In this document: one piece after another, positions 51,170 to 59,320 of the stretch | How the letters are laid out: every line of letters starts with the position of its first letter | Position numbering within the stretch: the stretch's first letter is position 1 | Assembly (NCBI RefSeq): GCF_001552215.1 | Contig: NZ_BCQT01000016.1 | Span: forward strand, 1 to 64,000 | Direction: 5' to 3' | Length of the DNA stretch: 64,000 bases | Origin: Actinomadura macra NBRC 14102 | GTDB taxonomy: Bacteria; Actinomycetota; Actinomycetes; Streptosporangiales; Streptosporangiaceae | The notes under the pieces: model-generated | Database searches by the model: none | Seen by the model: only the letters and a program-made list of their open reading frames with translations | Told to the model about the DNA's origin: nothing | Position numbers and translations under genes: made by a program

Positions 51170-52720
51170 ATGACCGCCACACATGAACCCACAGACGGGA
51201 AGCCGGGCCACGATCTGCCGGCCCCCGCCCCCCAGGGAATCCTGACCGACCGTAGTTCTGAGGCCCGCAAGACGCCCGCCGTCGTCCGATTGCTGGTGCT
51301 CGCGACGTTCGTGGTCATCCTCAATGAGACGATCATGATCAACGCGATCCCGCGGCTGATGACGGATCTGGACGTCACCGAGCAGGCCGCACAGTGGCTA
51401 TCGACGGCGTTCATGCTGACCATGGCCGCGGTGATCCCGGTCACCGGCTGGTTCCTCCAGCGCGTCACCACCCGCCGTGCCTACGCCACCGCGATGGTCG
51501 TCTTTCTCACCGGCACGCTGCTGGCCACGGTCGCACCGGTCTTCGAGGTGCTGCTGGTCGCGCGGGTCATCCAGGCATCCGGTACGGCGGTGATGATGCC
51601 GCTGCTGATGACGACGCTGATGACCGTCGTGCCTGAGCACGACCGTGGACGCGTGATGGGCAACGTGACCATGGCGATCTCGGTTGCGCCGGCCATGGGA
51701 CCCGCGGTCTCGGGTCTGATCCTGCAACTTGGTTCGTGGCGCCTGCTCTTCGCGGCGGTACTGCCGATCGCGGCCCTGATCACCTGGCGGGGTCTGGCGC
51801 AGCTGGAGAACATCGGGGAATCGCGGGTCAGCACCATCGACTGGTTCAGTGTCGGTGCCGCGGCCGCCGGCTTCGGCTCCCTGGTGTACGGGCTGAGCCG
51901 GTTCGGCCAGGGCGGGGCGGCGGTTCCCGTGGTGATCGTCGTGATCGGGCTGGCCATGATCGGGGTCTTCGTGCTCCGCCAGCTTCGGTTGCAGCGCCAC
52001 GGCACTCCCCTCCTGGACCTGCGCATCCTCCGGCACACCACGTACGCCCTCTCCCTGCTGCTGATGTCGCTCGGGTTCATCGCGATGCTGGGCTCGATGA
52101 TGCTGCTGCCCATCTACCTGCAGAACCTGCGCGGACTCAGCCCGTTGCAGACCGGACTGCTGGTGATGCCCGGCGGCCTGGCGATGGGGCTGCTCGGTCC
52201 GACGGTGGGACGCCTGTTCGACCGCTTCGGCGGCCGGATGCTGATCATTCCCGGGTCGATGGGCATCCTGCTCGCCCTGGCCGGCTACACCCAGATCTCG
52301 ATGACGATGCCGTACTGGCAGGTGCTCGGCCTGCACACGCTGCTCATGGTCTCGCTGGCCACGACCTTCACCCCGGTGTTCACCCTCGGCCTCGGGGCCC
52401 TGCCGTCCCAGCTGTACGCCCACGGCAGCTCGATGCTGGGCACCCTTCAGCAGGTCGCCGCGGCCCTCGGCACGGCCCTGGTGGTGACCGTGATGGCCGG
52501 CCGCGCCGAAGCCCGGATCGCCGACGGCGTCACCGAGACGCTCGCCCAGCTCGACGGGATGCGGCTGGCGTTCGTCGTCAGCACCGTGTTGATCGTCGCG
52601 ATGGTCGCGATCGCCTTCTTCCTGCCGAGGGCGAAGCCCGCCGGCACGCCCGAGGAACCCGGCACTTCTTCGGACGACACCGGGGAAACGACCGGTCTGA
52701 ACCTCGAACCGGTTCGCTGA
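51170..52720 (+). CDS. DHA2-family MFS drug exporter (14 TM, EmrB/QacA-like)
   Basis: The 516-residue protein has about 14 membrane helices. Motif C/D regions of the DHA2 family are visible: LNETIMINAIPRLMTDLDV in TM1, WLSTAFMLTMAAVIPVTGWF in TM2, and GRVMGNVTMAISVAPAMGPA in TM5 (antiporter motif C, GPAVSG). It probably exports lipophilic compounds using the proton gradient. ATG 51170 is 156 bp from the preceding gene. No regulator is adjacent. A bidirectional hairpin terminator follows. Confidence 0.92.
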   Translation: MTATHEPTDGKPGHDLPAPAPQGILTDRSSEARKTPAVVRLLVLATFVVILNETIMINAIPRLMTDLDVTEQAAQWLSTAFMLTMAAVIPVTGWFLQRVTTRRAYATAMVVFLTGTLLATVAPVFEVLLVARVIQASGTAVMMPLLMTTLMTVVPEHDRGRVMGNVTMAISVAPAMGPAVSGLILQLGSWRLLFAAVLPIAALITWRGLAQLENIGESRVSTIDWFSVGAAAAGFGSLVYGLSRFGQGGAAVPVVIVVIGLAMIGVFVLRQLRLQRHGTPLLDLRILRHTTYALSLLLMSLGFIAMLGSMMLLPIYLQNLRGLSPLQTGLLVMPGGLAMGLLGPTVGRLFDRFGGRMLIIPGSMGILLALAGYTQISMTMPYWQVLGLHTLLMVSLATTFTPVFTLGLGALPSQLYAHGSSMLGTLQQVAAALGTALVVTVMAGRAEARIADGVTETLAQLDGMRLAFVVSTVLIVAMVAIAFFLPRAKPAGTPEEPGTSSDDTGETTGLNLEPVR

Positions 52721-52779
52721 CCGGTGCGCCTCGCCCAGTGCCGGCTCGGAGAGCTCCAGCAGAGTGCGTGTGCGGGTCG

Positions 52780-52817
52780 GCAGCGCTTGACCGGGCCCGG
52801 GCCTGGTCAAGCGCTGC
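52780..52817. terminator. Bidirectional terminator between the exporter and esterase genes
   Basis: A perfect 13-bp inverted repeat (GCAGCGCTTGACC/GGTCAAGCGCTGC) with a 12-nt loop lies between the two convergent genes. Confidence 0.9.
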
Positions 52818-52844
52818 GTACGACTCTCACGCGTGTCGGGGCCG

Positions 52845-54485
52845 TCACTGGTAAAGGGCACTCCAGAAGGCGTAGTTGTGCTCGTTCGCGAAGTCCACCT
52901 GACGGATACCGGCCTTGCCGGGTGCCAGCACCTGGGTGACGTTCCCGCCTGCACGCCAGGTCGGCGAACCCGGGCCGTTGGGGTCGCCGGTACGAGCGAA
53001 CCGCGTCCAGTAGTCCGTCATCTGACCGGCCAGGCGCCGCTGACTGACGCTCAGCAGGCTTGCGTCGAAGTAGTCGGTGGCGAACTGGTACTGCAACTCG
53101 GCGGCGTGGAACGCGCCGGTCGGGAAGCCGGGCGTCGCCACGCCCGCCACCCACGGTGCTCCGCTGTCGGCGAACTCGTAGGCGTACGCGGGGACTCGCC
53201 CCTGGAGGGAACGGGAGACGTCCGTCACCGAACGGGCGAAGGTGGCATCGGTCACGAGCGCGGACCACGCCTCGCTCGGGGAAGCGTAGTTCCGAACCGG
53301 GTACCGGGACAGCACCTTGGACGCCTTCTCCGCGCCGACGTAGGTCCGCACACGGGTGGCGTACTCCGCCTCGTCCTTCATCGGCGGAACGCCCATGAGC
53401 TGCTGCGCGGCCTCGAACGTGCGGTACTCGTCGCGGGTCATGCCGTACATGACCGGAACCCTGGAGAACCTCCCTCGCGCCAGGGCCTCCTTGGGCGAGT
53501 ACGGCAGCACTCCCCCGCCTCCGTACACCGGCGCGAACCCGTACTCCGACTCCTTCAGCAGCTTCGACGTCGGCAGCGCGCGCAGGCATGCCGCGGCGGT
53601 GGCAGGGTCCGGACAGCCGAGCTTGGCGGCCACCGTCTGGCCCTGGCGCTCGGCGATGTCCCTCGGCCGCGGCAGCCAGCTTCCGGTCGGGTCGGGCGTG
53701 CCGTCGAAGTCGGGCCAGTTCGCGACCGTGCACGGACCGCTCTGGACGATCGCACGCTGGAACAGGCCCCTGGCGCCCGGCGCGGCGAGCTGCGAGCACG
53801 TGCTCACCCCACCCGCCGACTCACCGAACACCGTGACGTTGCCGGCATCGCCGCCGAACGCCGCCGCGTTGCGCCCCACCCAGCGCAGCGCCGCCTGCTG
53901 GTCCTCCAGGCCGAAGTTCCCGGAACGGTTCCTGGCCGGGCCGCCGTCCAGGGACGGGTGGTCGAGGAATCCGAAGAGCCCGAGCCGGTAGTTCACCGTC
54001 ACGACGACCACGTCCCCACGGACGGCCATCTCCTTCGGCCGGTACATGGCACCGGCGCCGTTCCGGAATCCGCTGCCGTGGATCCAGACCATTACCGGCA
54101 AGCGCTTTCCGTTCGCGGGCCTCCGCGGCGTGGTCACGTTGAGGAAGAGGCAGTCCTCGCTGTCGCTCGCCTTCTCACCGAAGAATCCCGCGTTCTGAGC
54201 GCACGCGCTGCCCGGTTCCGTCGCGTCTCGCGGTGCCGTCCAGGGCTTCACCGGCTGCGGTGACCCCCACCGGACGGGCGGCGCCGCATACGGGACACCG
54301 AGGAACTCCCGATGGTCCGCGCCGACCGTGCCCCGCACCGGACCACTGTCGGTGACCACCAGCGCGCTCATCCCGGCTACCGCCGAGCCGGGCGCCGCGG
54401 TGACCCCCGCGACCCCGATCACCACGACACCTCCGATGGCCGCGAGCGAGATTCCTCGCGCGCGCCGCTTCCGACCTGCGTTCAT
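52845..54485 (-). CDS. Secreted type-B carboxylesterase
   Basis: A 546-residue alpha/beta hydrolase of the cholinesterase/type-B group with a Sec-type signal (residues 1-about 37). Typical blocks are EDCLFLNVTTP, NFGLEDQQAALRWV and the nucleophile elbow VFGESAGG. The acid (Glu in MTRDEYRTF) and the His (AFHAAELQYQF) are also present. It hydrolyses carboxylic esters outside the cell. The length is normal. Confidence 0.93.
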   Translation of the reverse strand: MNAGRKRRARGISLAAIGGVVVIGVAGVTAAPGSAVAGMSALVVTDSGPVRGTVGADHREFLGVPYAAPPVRWGSPQPVKPWTAPRDATEPGSACAQNAGFFGEKASDSEDCLFLNVTTPRRPANGKRLPVMVWIHGSGFRNGAGAMYRPKEMAVRGDVVVVTVNYRLGLFGFLDHPSLDGGPARNRSGNFGLEDQQAALRWVGRNAAAFGGDAGNVTVFGESAGGVSTCSQLAAPGARGLFQRAIVQSGPCTVANWPDFDGTPDPTGSWLPRPRDIAERQGQTVAAKLGCPDPATAAACLRALPTSKLLKESEYGFAPVYGGGGVLPYSPKEALARGRFSRVPVMYGMTRDEYRTFEAAQQLMGVPPMKDEAEYATRVRTYVGAEKASKVLSRYPVRNYASPSEAWSALVTDATFARSVTDVSRSLQGRVPAYAYEFADSGAPWVAGVATPGFPTGAFHAAELQYQFATDYFDASLLSVSQRRLAGQMTDYWTRFARTGDPNGPGSPTWRAGGNVTQVLAPGKAGIRQVDFANEHNYAFWSALYQ

Positions 54486-54591
54486 GACGTCTCCCGTTCG
54501 GTCGAGTGGTTCCCCCTACGGTGGCGGGGCCACCGTGCAGGCACACGGGTCCTTCCACTAGAACGGCGGTAGACCTAGCCCCACCGGTCCC

Positions 54592-56652
54592 TCACCGGCG
54601 CCGCGCGTCGAGTTCGCTCTGCCAGAGCAGGTCGGTCAGGCGCTCGACCCCCGCGGCCAGATGGCGGCGATAGGTCGTCATCGGCAGGCCGAGCAGTTCC
54701 GCCGCGAGTTGCTGGGTACCGGCGGGCCGCAGGTAGGTGTGATGCAGCGCCCGAAAGGCGCGCCGGTCGCGAGGGGACGCCTCCAGGAGGCCGGCACCTC
54801 CGTGGATGGCGTCACGAAGTGCGTCGGCTCTGTCCGTCCCGTCCCCGGCCGGGTCCGCCAGGCTCGTCCGCAGGAGGGCAGAGCGGCGCAGCCCGTCCGC
54901 CCTGCCGAGGTCGCGGAGCGCGGCTCGCACGGCTTCGGCGAACTGCGGCCTGTCCAGGGGAGGTACGCCCGCCGGCGGCGGTCTGGCCTCCCGGTCGGCC
55001 ATCAGCGACAGCCAGGCGAGCGGTGGGACGCTGCGCCAGTCGTGGCCGTACACGCCGTAGCAGTGGCCGCCGATCTCGACGTCGGCGGACGGGATCCGGT
55101 GGTAGTCCAGGTGGCCGCATCCGTCCGCCCAGAAATCCGGGTCGCGGAAGGTGAGGTAGGTCCCGGCGAGGAAGGGCGTGGACAGGGACGACCGGGAGAA
55201 CTGCAACGTGATGAAGGTCTGGACGCGGGAGATGTCCTGGTAGGCGTCCCGGTCCATCCAGAAGCGGACGAGACGGGCGGTCTCCGGCTCGCTCAGTTCG
55301 CCGTTCCGGTCCAGATGCGCGATGACCGCGGCCGCCAGGGGGTCGGTCCGCCGGTCGCGGTCGTCCATCTCCTCGATCGAGAGCTGGAGCGAGAAGCCGA
55401 CCGGCTCGCCCTGCTCGTCGCGGACGACCAGGAAACCCTGCGGCTGGCGTGTGACCCAGTGATCGAACAGGTCGGCCGCCGCGGCTCCCTCGTGCTTCAC
55501 CACCCATGACCGCAGCAGCGGACGGTCGCTCTCCGCCGCCGTTGTCGCCTGCAGGGTGTCGGCGTCGGTCCCGCCCGGTCCCATCTTTCCCAGGAAGGGT
55601 TTCAGGACGGATCTGTCGCGGTGCAGGTACGCGAAGTCCAGCAGCAGATTCTGCTGTGTCGCCGGGTCGGCCCGCTGGAACTGCGCACGGTAGTAGCCGG
55701 CGGCCCTGCGCTGGGTGGTGGCGTAGCCGTCGGGGTTCCGCCAGCGCGTTTCGGCGGCCAGGACCTCCCGGACGAGGTCGTGCGGGTACAACCCGCGCGC
55801 ACCGTGCTCGATGATCGACAAGCCGCGGAGCCACTCGAACAGCGCTGCCGCCGCGGGCCGGTCGAGCATGGCGGCCAGCAGCGGCTCGGTGAGCCCGAGG
55901 ACCTGGGCGCAGGCTTCGAGCGCGGCCCGGTGGTCGGGGGACGGGACGGTGTCCACCAGGCTTCTCAGCAGTGCCGCGATGACGTCGGGGGTGGTCGGGG
56001 CGACGGTGGAACGGCGCTGGACGCGGGCGTCGGCCACCAGCGCCAAGGCCAGCGGATGCCCCCGGGTGAAGGCGAGCGCGGCGTCGCTGTCGGCGTCGGG
56101 GAAGCCGCGCACGGCCAGCATCCGGCGGCCATCGGCCGGGGCGAGGTTGTCCAGCGGCAGGGTGACCAGCAACTCCCGCCAGCCCGGGTCCGCGCGCCAG
56201 CCGAGCGACGGCCGTTCCCGTCCGGACAGGACGGCCAGCGCGTCGGCCGGCAGCCGGGGGATCAGTTCCTCGCGCAGCCAGCGGTCCAGCGGCGCGAGCG
56301 CCTCCAGGGTGTCGACGAGGAGCAAGAGGTCCGGGACCTCCCCGGTCGCGGCGAGCGGGTCCTCGCCGGGCCCGCGGCCGAGGTGGGCGCCGAGCGCGGC
56401 GACCACCGCGGGGGCCACCGGGGCGAGTTCCCGGCCGTCCAGCCAGATGCAGCGGCGGCCCTGCCGTTGTCCCAGCCATTCGAACTGGTGCAGCAGGGCC
56501 GTCTTGCCGACGCCGCCCGGCCCGTGGACGAACACCACGCGCGGGGCGTCCTGGTCGGCGAGGAGCCCTTGGAACCGTGCGAGTTCGTCGCGCCGGCCGA
56601 CGAAACCGCGGCGGCGGGCGGTGGCGAGACGGTCGGCGAGACGCCGGGCCAT
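54592..56652 (-). CDS. STAND-type ATPase regulator with C-terminal HTH
   Basis: From ATG 56652 the protein has 686 residues; a longer frame starts at 56709, but its ribosome site directly touches the ATG. Near the N-terminus is FVGRRDELARF, then Walker A HGPGGVGKTALL and Walker B LLLLVDTLEAL, as in NB-ARC/AAA-16 regulators. The middle includes a GNAT-like stretch (FLVVRDEQGEPVGFSLQLSI). The end (LGLPMTTYRRHLAAGVERL) looks like a DNA-binding helix-turn-helix. It may sense a ligand and act as transcription factor. It lies 88 bp downstream of a small secreted-protein gene on the same strand. Confidence 0.85.
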   Translation of the reverse strand: MARRLADRLATARRRGFVGRRDELARFQGLLADQDAPRVVFVHGPGGVGKTALLHQFEWLGQRQGRRCIWLDGRELAPVAPAVVAALGAHLGRGPGEDPLAATGEVPDLLLLVDTLEALAPLDRWLREELIPRLPADALAVLSGRERPSLGWRADPGWRELLVTLPLDNLAPADGRRMLAVRGFPDADSDAALAFTRGHPLALALVADARVQRRSTVAPTTPDVIAALLRSLVDTVPSPDHRAALEACAQVLGLTEPLLAAMLDRPAAAALFEWLRGLSIIEHGARGLYPHDLVREVLAAETRWRNPDGYATTQRRAAGYYRAQFQRADPATQQNLLLDFAYLHRDRSVLKPFLGKMGPGGTDADTLQATTAAESDRPLLRSWVVKHEGAAAADLFDHWVTRQPQGFLVVRDEQGEPVGFSLQLSIEEMDDRDRRTDPLAAAVIAHLDRNGELSEPETARLVRFWMDRDAYQDISRVQTFITLQFSRSSLSTPFLAGTYLTFRDPDFWADGCGHLDYHRIPSADVEIGGHCYGVYGHDWRSVPPLAWLSLMADREARPPPAGVPPLDRPQFAEAVRAALRDLGRADGLRRSALLRTSLADPAGDGTDRADALRDAIHGGAGLLEASPRDRRAFRALHHTYLRPAGTQQLAAELLGLPMTTYRRHLAAGVERLTDLLWQSELDARRR

Positions 56653-56797
56653 GCGCGGTGCCCCCTCACCCACGACAAAGCCTGGCGGTTCCACCAGGAC
56701 ATCGCCCATCCTTCCGACATTTCGCCTTACCGGGTGGGGAGGTCAGCCTCACCGCCGTGCGGGCCCGCCGCCACCGCGACGGGCCCGCACCGCACGC

Positions 56798-57220
56798 TCA
56801 GGTCGTGCTGATGGTGACGTAGTTCAGGTACACGTTCGACGTGCCGTTGTTCTTCGCGCACGCGGTGTAGTCGCCCGCGCCCTGCCAGTTGTACCAGCCC
56901 GCCTGGGTCTGGGCTCCCCAGGCCGTCACCGGGCCGGGCGAACCGGTTCCGGTCACCACACTGCCGCCCTGGCCGATGACCTTGAACTTCAGGCCCGGCT
57001 GATTGGCGCTGCCCGAAGCGGTCACCGAGTTGTCGGCATGCGCTGCCACGCATGCCTCGCCGCCCGGGCGCAGCACGATGTTCGACAGCGAGCCGCCACT
57101 GGCGAACGCCACGCCCGGCAGGGCCAGCAAGCCCAACGTGGTCGCGCCAGAAAGTGCCAGCCCGGCGGCAACGCGGCGGCCCCGGCGCTTCCGCCGGCCC
57201 TGGTTCTCGGTCATGGTCAT
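56798..57220 (-). CDS. Small secreted protein, unknown function
   Basis: The 140-residue product has a twin-Arg-like/Sec signal (GRRKRRGRRVAAGLALSG, cut near VAFASGG). The mature protein of about 100 residues is rich in Gly, Asn, Thr and Trp (TQAGWYNWQGAGDYTAC) and has two Cys that could pair. ATG 57220 has GGAAGGGA upstream. Cell-surface or lectin-like binding is possible. Placement upstream of the STAND regulator suggests linked expression. Confidence 0.75.
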   Translation of the reverse strand: MTMTENQGRRKRRGRRVAAGLALSGATTLGLLALPGVAFASGGSLSNIVLRPGGEACVAAHADNSVTASGSANQPGLKFKVIGQGGSVVTGTGSPGPVTAWGAQTQAGWYNWQGAGDYTACAKNNGTSNVYLNYVTISTT

Positions 57221-57408
57221 CGTTCCAGTCCCTTCCGCGGTCCGTCCGGGTCCTCCTGGCGGACCGCCGGTCGACGGCCGTCCGCCCCGTTGACGTCCGG
57301 CCTGTCGTGCGATGTCAGGAAGGTACGGGCGGGCGTCGCCCACGTTGCAGACCGTTCTCCCACCGCTTTCCGTCCGATCGGCGTCCACCAGGGCCGCGGC
57401 TGCCGCGC

Positions 57409-58026
57409 TCACCGATTCGGCGGCGCGTTCTCCTCACCGTGGGCGCCGTAGCGGAGCCCGTCGACGAGCAGGTCGATCATGCGCCGCGTGTGGCCGTCGT
57501 CGTCATCCTGGACGGGCAGGGTCAGGTTTCCCACGGCGCGCAGCAGGTCTTCTGGATCAGCGTCGGCGCGGATCTCGCCGCTCTTCGCCGCCGTGGCGAG
57601 GAGTGCGCCGAGGACGGGCACGAAGCGCTGCTGGAAGTAGGCGGGCAGGCTGTCGAACGCCGGGTCTCCCGAGTGCAGCGCGGCACTGAGACCGCGTTTG
57701 GTGGCGATGAATCCCGCGAAGCGCCGCAACCACTGGACGAGCGCGTCGACCGGCTCATACCGATCTGCCAGGGAACCGGCCGCGTCGGCACAAGAGTCGA
57801 CCTCGTGGCGGAACACCGCGGCGATGAGATCCGAGCGCTGCGGGAAGTGCCGGTAGAGGGTGCCGGCCCCCACGCCCGCCTTGGCGGTGATCTGCCTGAC
57901 GGGGGCGTCCACGCCGGAAGCGGTGAACACCTCGGCGGCCGCGATGAGAAGGGCGTCGATGCTGCGCTGCGCGTCGGCGCGCACCCGTCGATGGGGCCGC
58001 CCCTCATCCGTCGGGTGATCGTTCAC
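57409..58026 (-). CDS. TetR/AcrR-family repressor of the divergent aldo/keto reductase
   Basis: This 205-residue protein has an N-terminal TetR HTH (about residues 20-66, with ITAKAGVGAGTLYRHFPQRSDL) and a C-terminal ligand domain (AFDSLPAYFQQRFVPVLGALL). It is divergent from an aldo/keto reductase gene. Two near-identical palindromes lie between them (separate entry), so autoregulation and control of the reductase are likely. Confidence 0.93.
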   Translation of the reverse strand: MNDHPTDEGRPHRRVRADAQRSIDALLIAAAEVFTASGVDAPVRQITAKAGVGAGTLYRHFPQRSDLIAAVFRHEVDSCADAAGSLADRYEPVDALVQWLRRFAGFIATKRGLSAALHSGDPAFDSLPAYFQQRFVPVLGALLATAAKSGEIRADADPEDLLRAVGNLTLPVQDDDDGHTRRMIDLLVDGLRYGAHGEENAPPNR

Positions 58027-58048
58027 GGTCCGCTCCCGGTTGCTAAAT

Positions 58049-58088
58049 GGAACAACGTTCCGTATCGTCGTAGGTGGAACATTGTTCC
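58049..58088. promoter_or_regulatory. Pair of TetR operators GGAAC-N3-GTTCC
   Basis: Two perfect palindromes, GGAAC-AAC-GTTCC (58049-58061) and GGAAC-ATT-GTTCC (58076-58088), are spaced 27 bp centre to centre. They lie in the 116-bp divergent promoter between the TetR and reductase genes. Confidence 0.92.
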
Positions 58089-58142
58089 GCTTACCTGAGC
58101 GTAGCGCGCTGGAGCGAGCACGGCCAACGCATAAGGAGAATC

Positions 58143-59171
58143 ATGAAGTACCGCACACTGGGTCGGACCGGCATCAAGGTCAGCCCCTACTGCCTGGGCG
58201 CGATGATGTTCGGCGCCGTGGGCAACCCCGACCATGACGATTGCGTCCGCATGATCCACAAGGCGCTCGACGCGGGCGTCAATGTCGTCGACACCGCGGA
58301 CTTCTACTCGCGTGGCGAGTCCGAGGAGATCGTCGGCAAGGCCCTCAAGGGCCGCCGGGACGATGTCGTGCTCGCCACCAAGGCGCACCTGCCGATGGGA
58401 GACGATCCCAACCAGCAGGGCAATTCGCGGCGTTGGCTGGTCCGCGCCCTCGACGACTCGCTGCGCCGGCTGCAGACCGATCACGTCGACCTGTTCCAGA
58501 TTCACCGGCCCGCACCGGACACCGACGTGGAGGAAACCCTCTCGGCCCTCAGTGACCTGGTACGGGCGGGCAAGGTCCGGTCTATTGGCACCTCCACCTT
58601 CCCGGCCTCGGACATCGTCGAGGCGCAGTGGGTCGCCGAGCGACGGGGCCTGGAGCGCTTCCGCTCCGAGCAGCCGCCCTACTCGATCCTGGACCGTGGG
58701 ATCGAACGCGAGGTGCTGCCCGTCTGCGAGCGTTACGGCATGGGCACGCTGGTCTGGAGCCCCCTCGCCCAGGGTCTGCTGACCGGCCGCTACCGCAAGG
58801 GACAGCAGACCGACAGCCACCGGGCGGGCTTCGGCTTCAGACACCTGAGCGACGAGCGCCGCCTCGACGCCGTCGAACAGCTGATCTCCCTCGCGCAGGA
58901 GGCCGGGATGTCGCTGACGCATCTGGCCATGGCCTTCGCGATCACCCACCCCGGCGTCACCTGCGCGATCGTCGGCCCGCGCACGATGGAGCATCTCGAC
59001 GACCTCCTGGCAGGCGCCAAGACCACGCTGACCGACGACCTCCTCGACCGGATCGACGCCATCGTGGCTCCCGGCACAGGCGTCGGGACGCTGGACGCCG
59101 CCTACAACCCACCCGCCATCACGCACCCCCGCCTCCGCCGGCGCCTGCCCGACGAGCGCTCCGCCACCTGA
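58143..59171 (+). CDS. Aldo/keto reductase
   Basis: This 342-residue NADPH-dependent oxidoreductase has the TIM-barrel AKR landmarks: TLGRTGIKVSPYCLG, DTADFYSRGESEE (catalytic Asp/Tyr region), VVLATKAH (catalytic Lys) and DLFQIHRP (catalytic His). Cofactor loops GTSTFPASDI and AIVGPRTMEHLDD follow. A carbonyl or xenobiotic substrate is likely but not identified. ATG 58143 has a strong AAGGAG 7 nt upstream. It is controlled by the divergent TetR gene. Confidence 0.94.
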   Translation: MKYRTLGRTGIKVSPYCLGAMMFGAVGNPDHDDCVRMIHKALDAGVNVVDTADFYSRGESEEIVGKALKGRRDDVVLATKAHLPMGDDPNQQGNSRRWLVRALDDSLRRLQTDHVDLFQIHRPAPDTDVEETLSALSDLVRAGKVRSIGTSTFPASDIVEAQWVAERRGLERFRSEQPPYSILDRGIEREVLPVCERYGMGTLVWSPLAQGLLTGRYRKGQQTDSHRAGFGFRHLSDERRLDAVEQLISLAQEAGMSLTHLAMAFAITHPGVTCAIVGPRTMEHLDDLLAGAKTTLTDDLLDRIDAIVAPGTGVGTLDAAYNPPAITHPRLRRRLPDERSAT

Positions 59172-59192
59172 TCTCCGGGGTACGAACACACG

Positions 59193-59213
59193 AAGATCAA
59201 GTACAGTGATCTT
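59193..59213. repeat. Inverted repeat upstream of the large secreted protein
   Basis: AAGATCA-N7-TGATCTT is a perfect 7-bp inverted repeat 108 bp before the next start. It may be a regulator site or a weak terminator for the reductase gene. Confidence 0.45.
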
Positions 59214-59320
59214 GTATTGAGGGACGGAACTCCCCGCAGGAGCGATCCTTCAGCAGGATCTCCCCGTCCGGTTCTGCGCCCACTCCTCGACCTCCTGTCA
59301 TCGCGCAGAAGGGAAACCAA

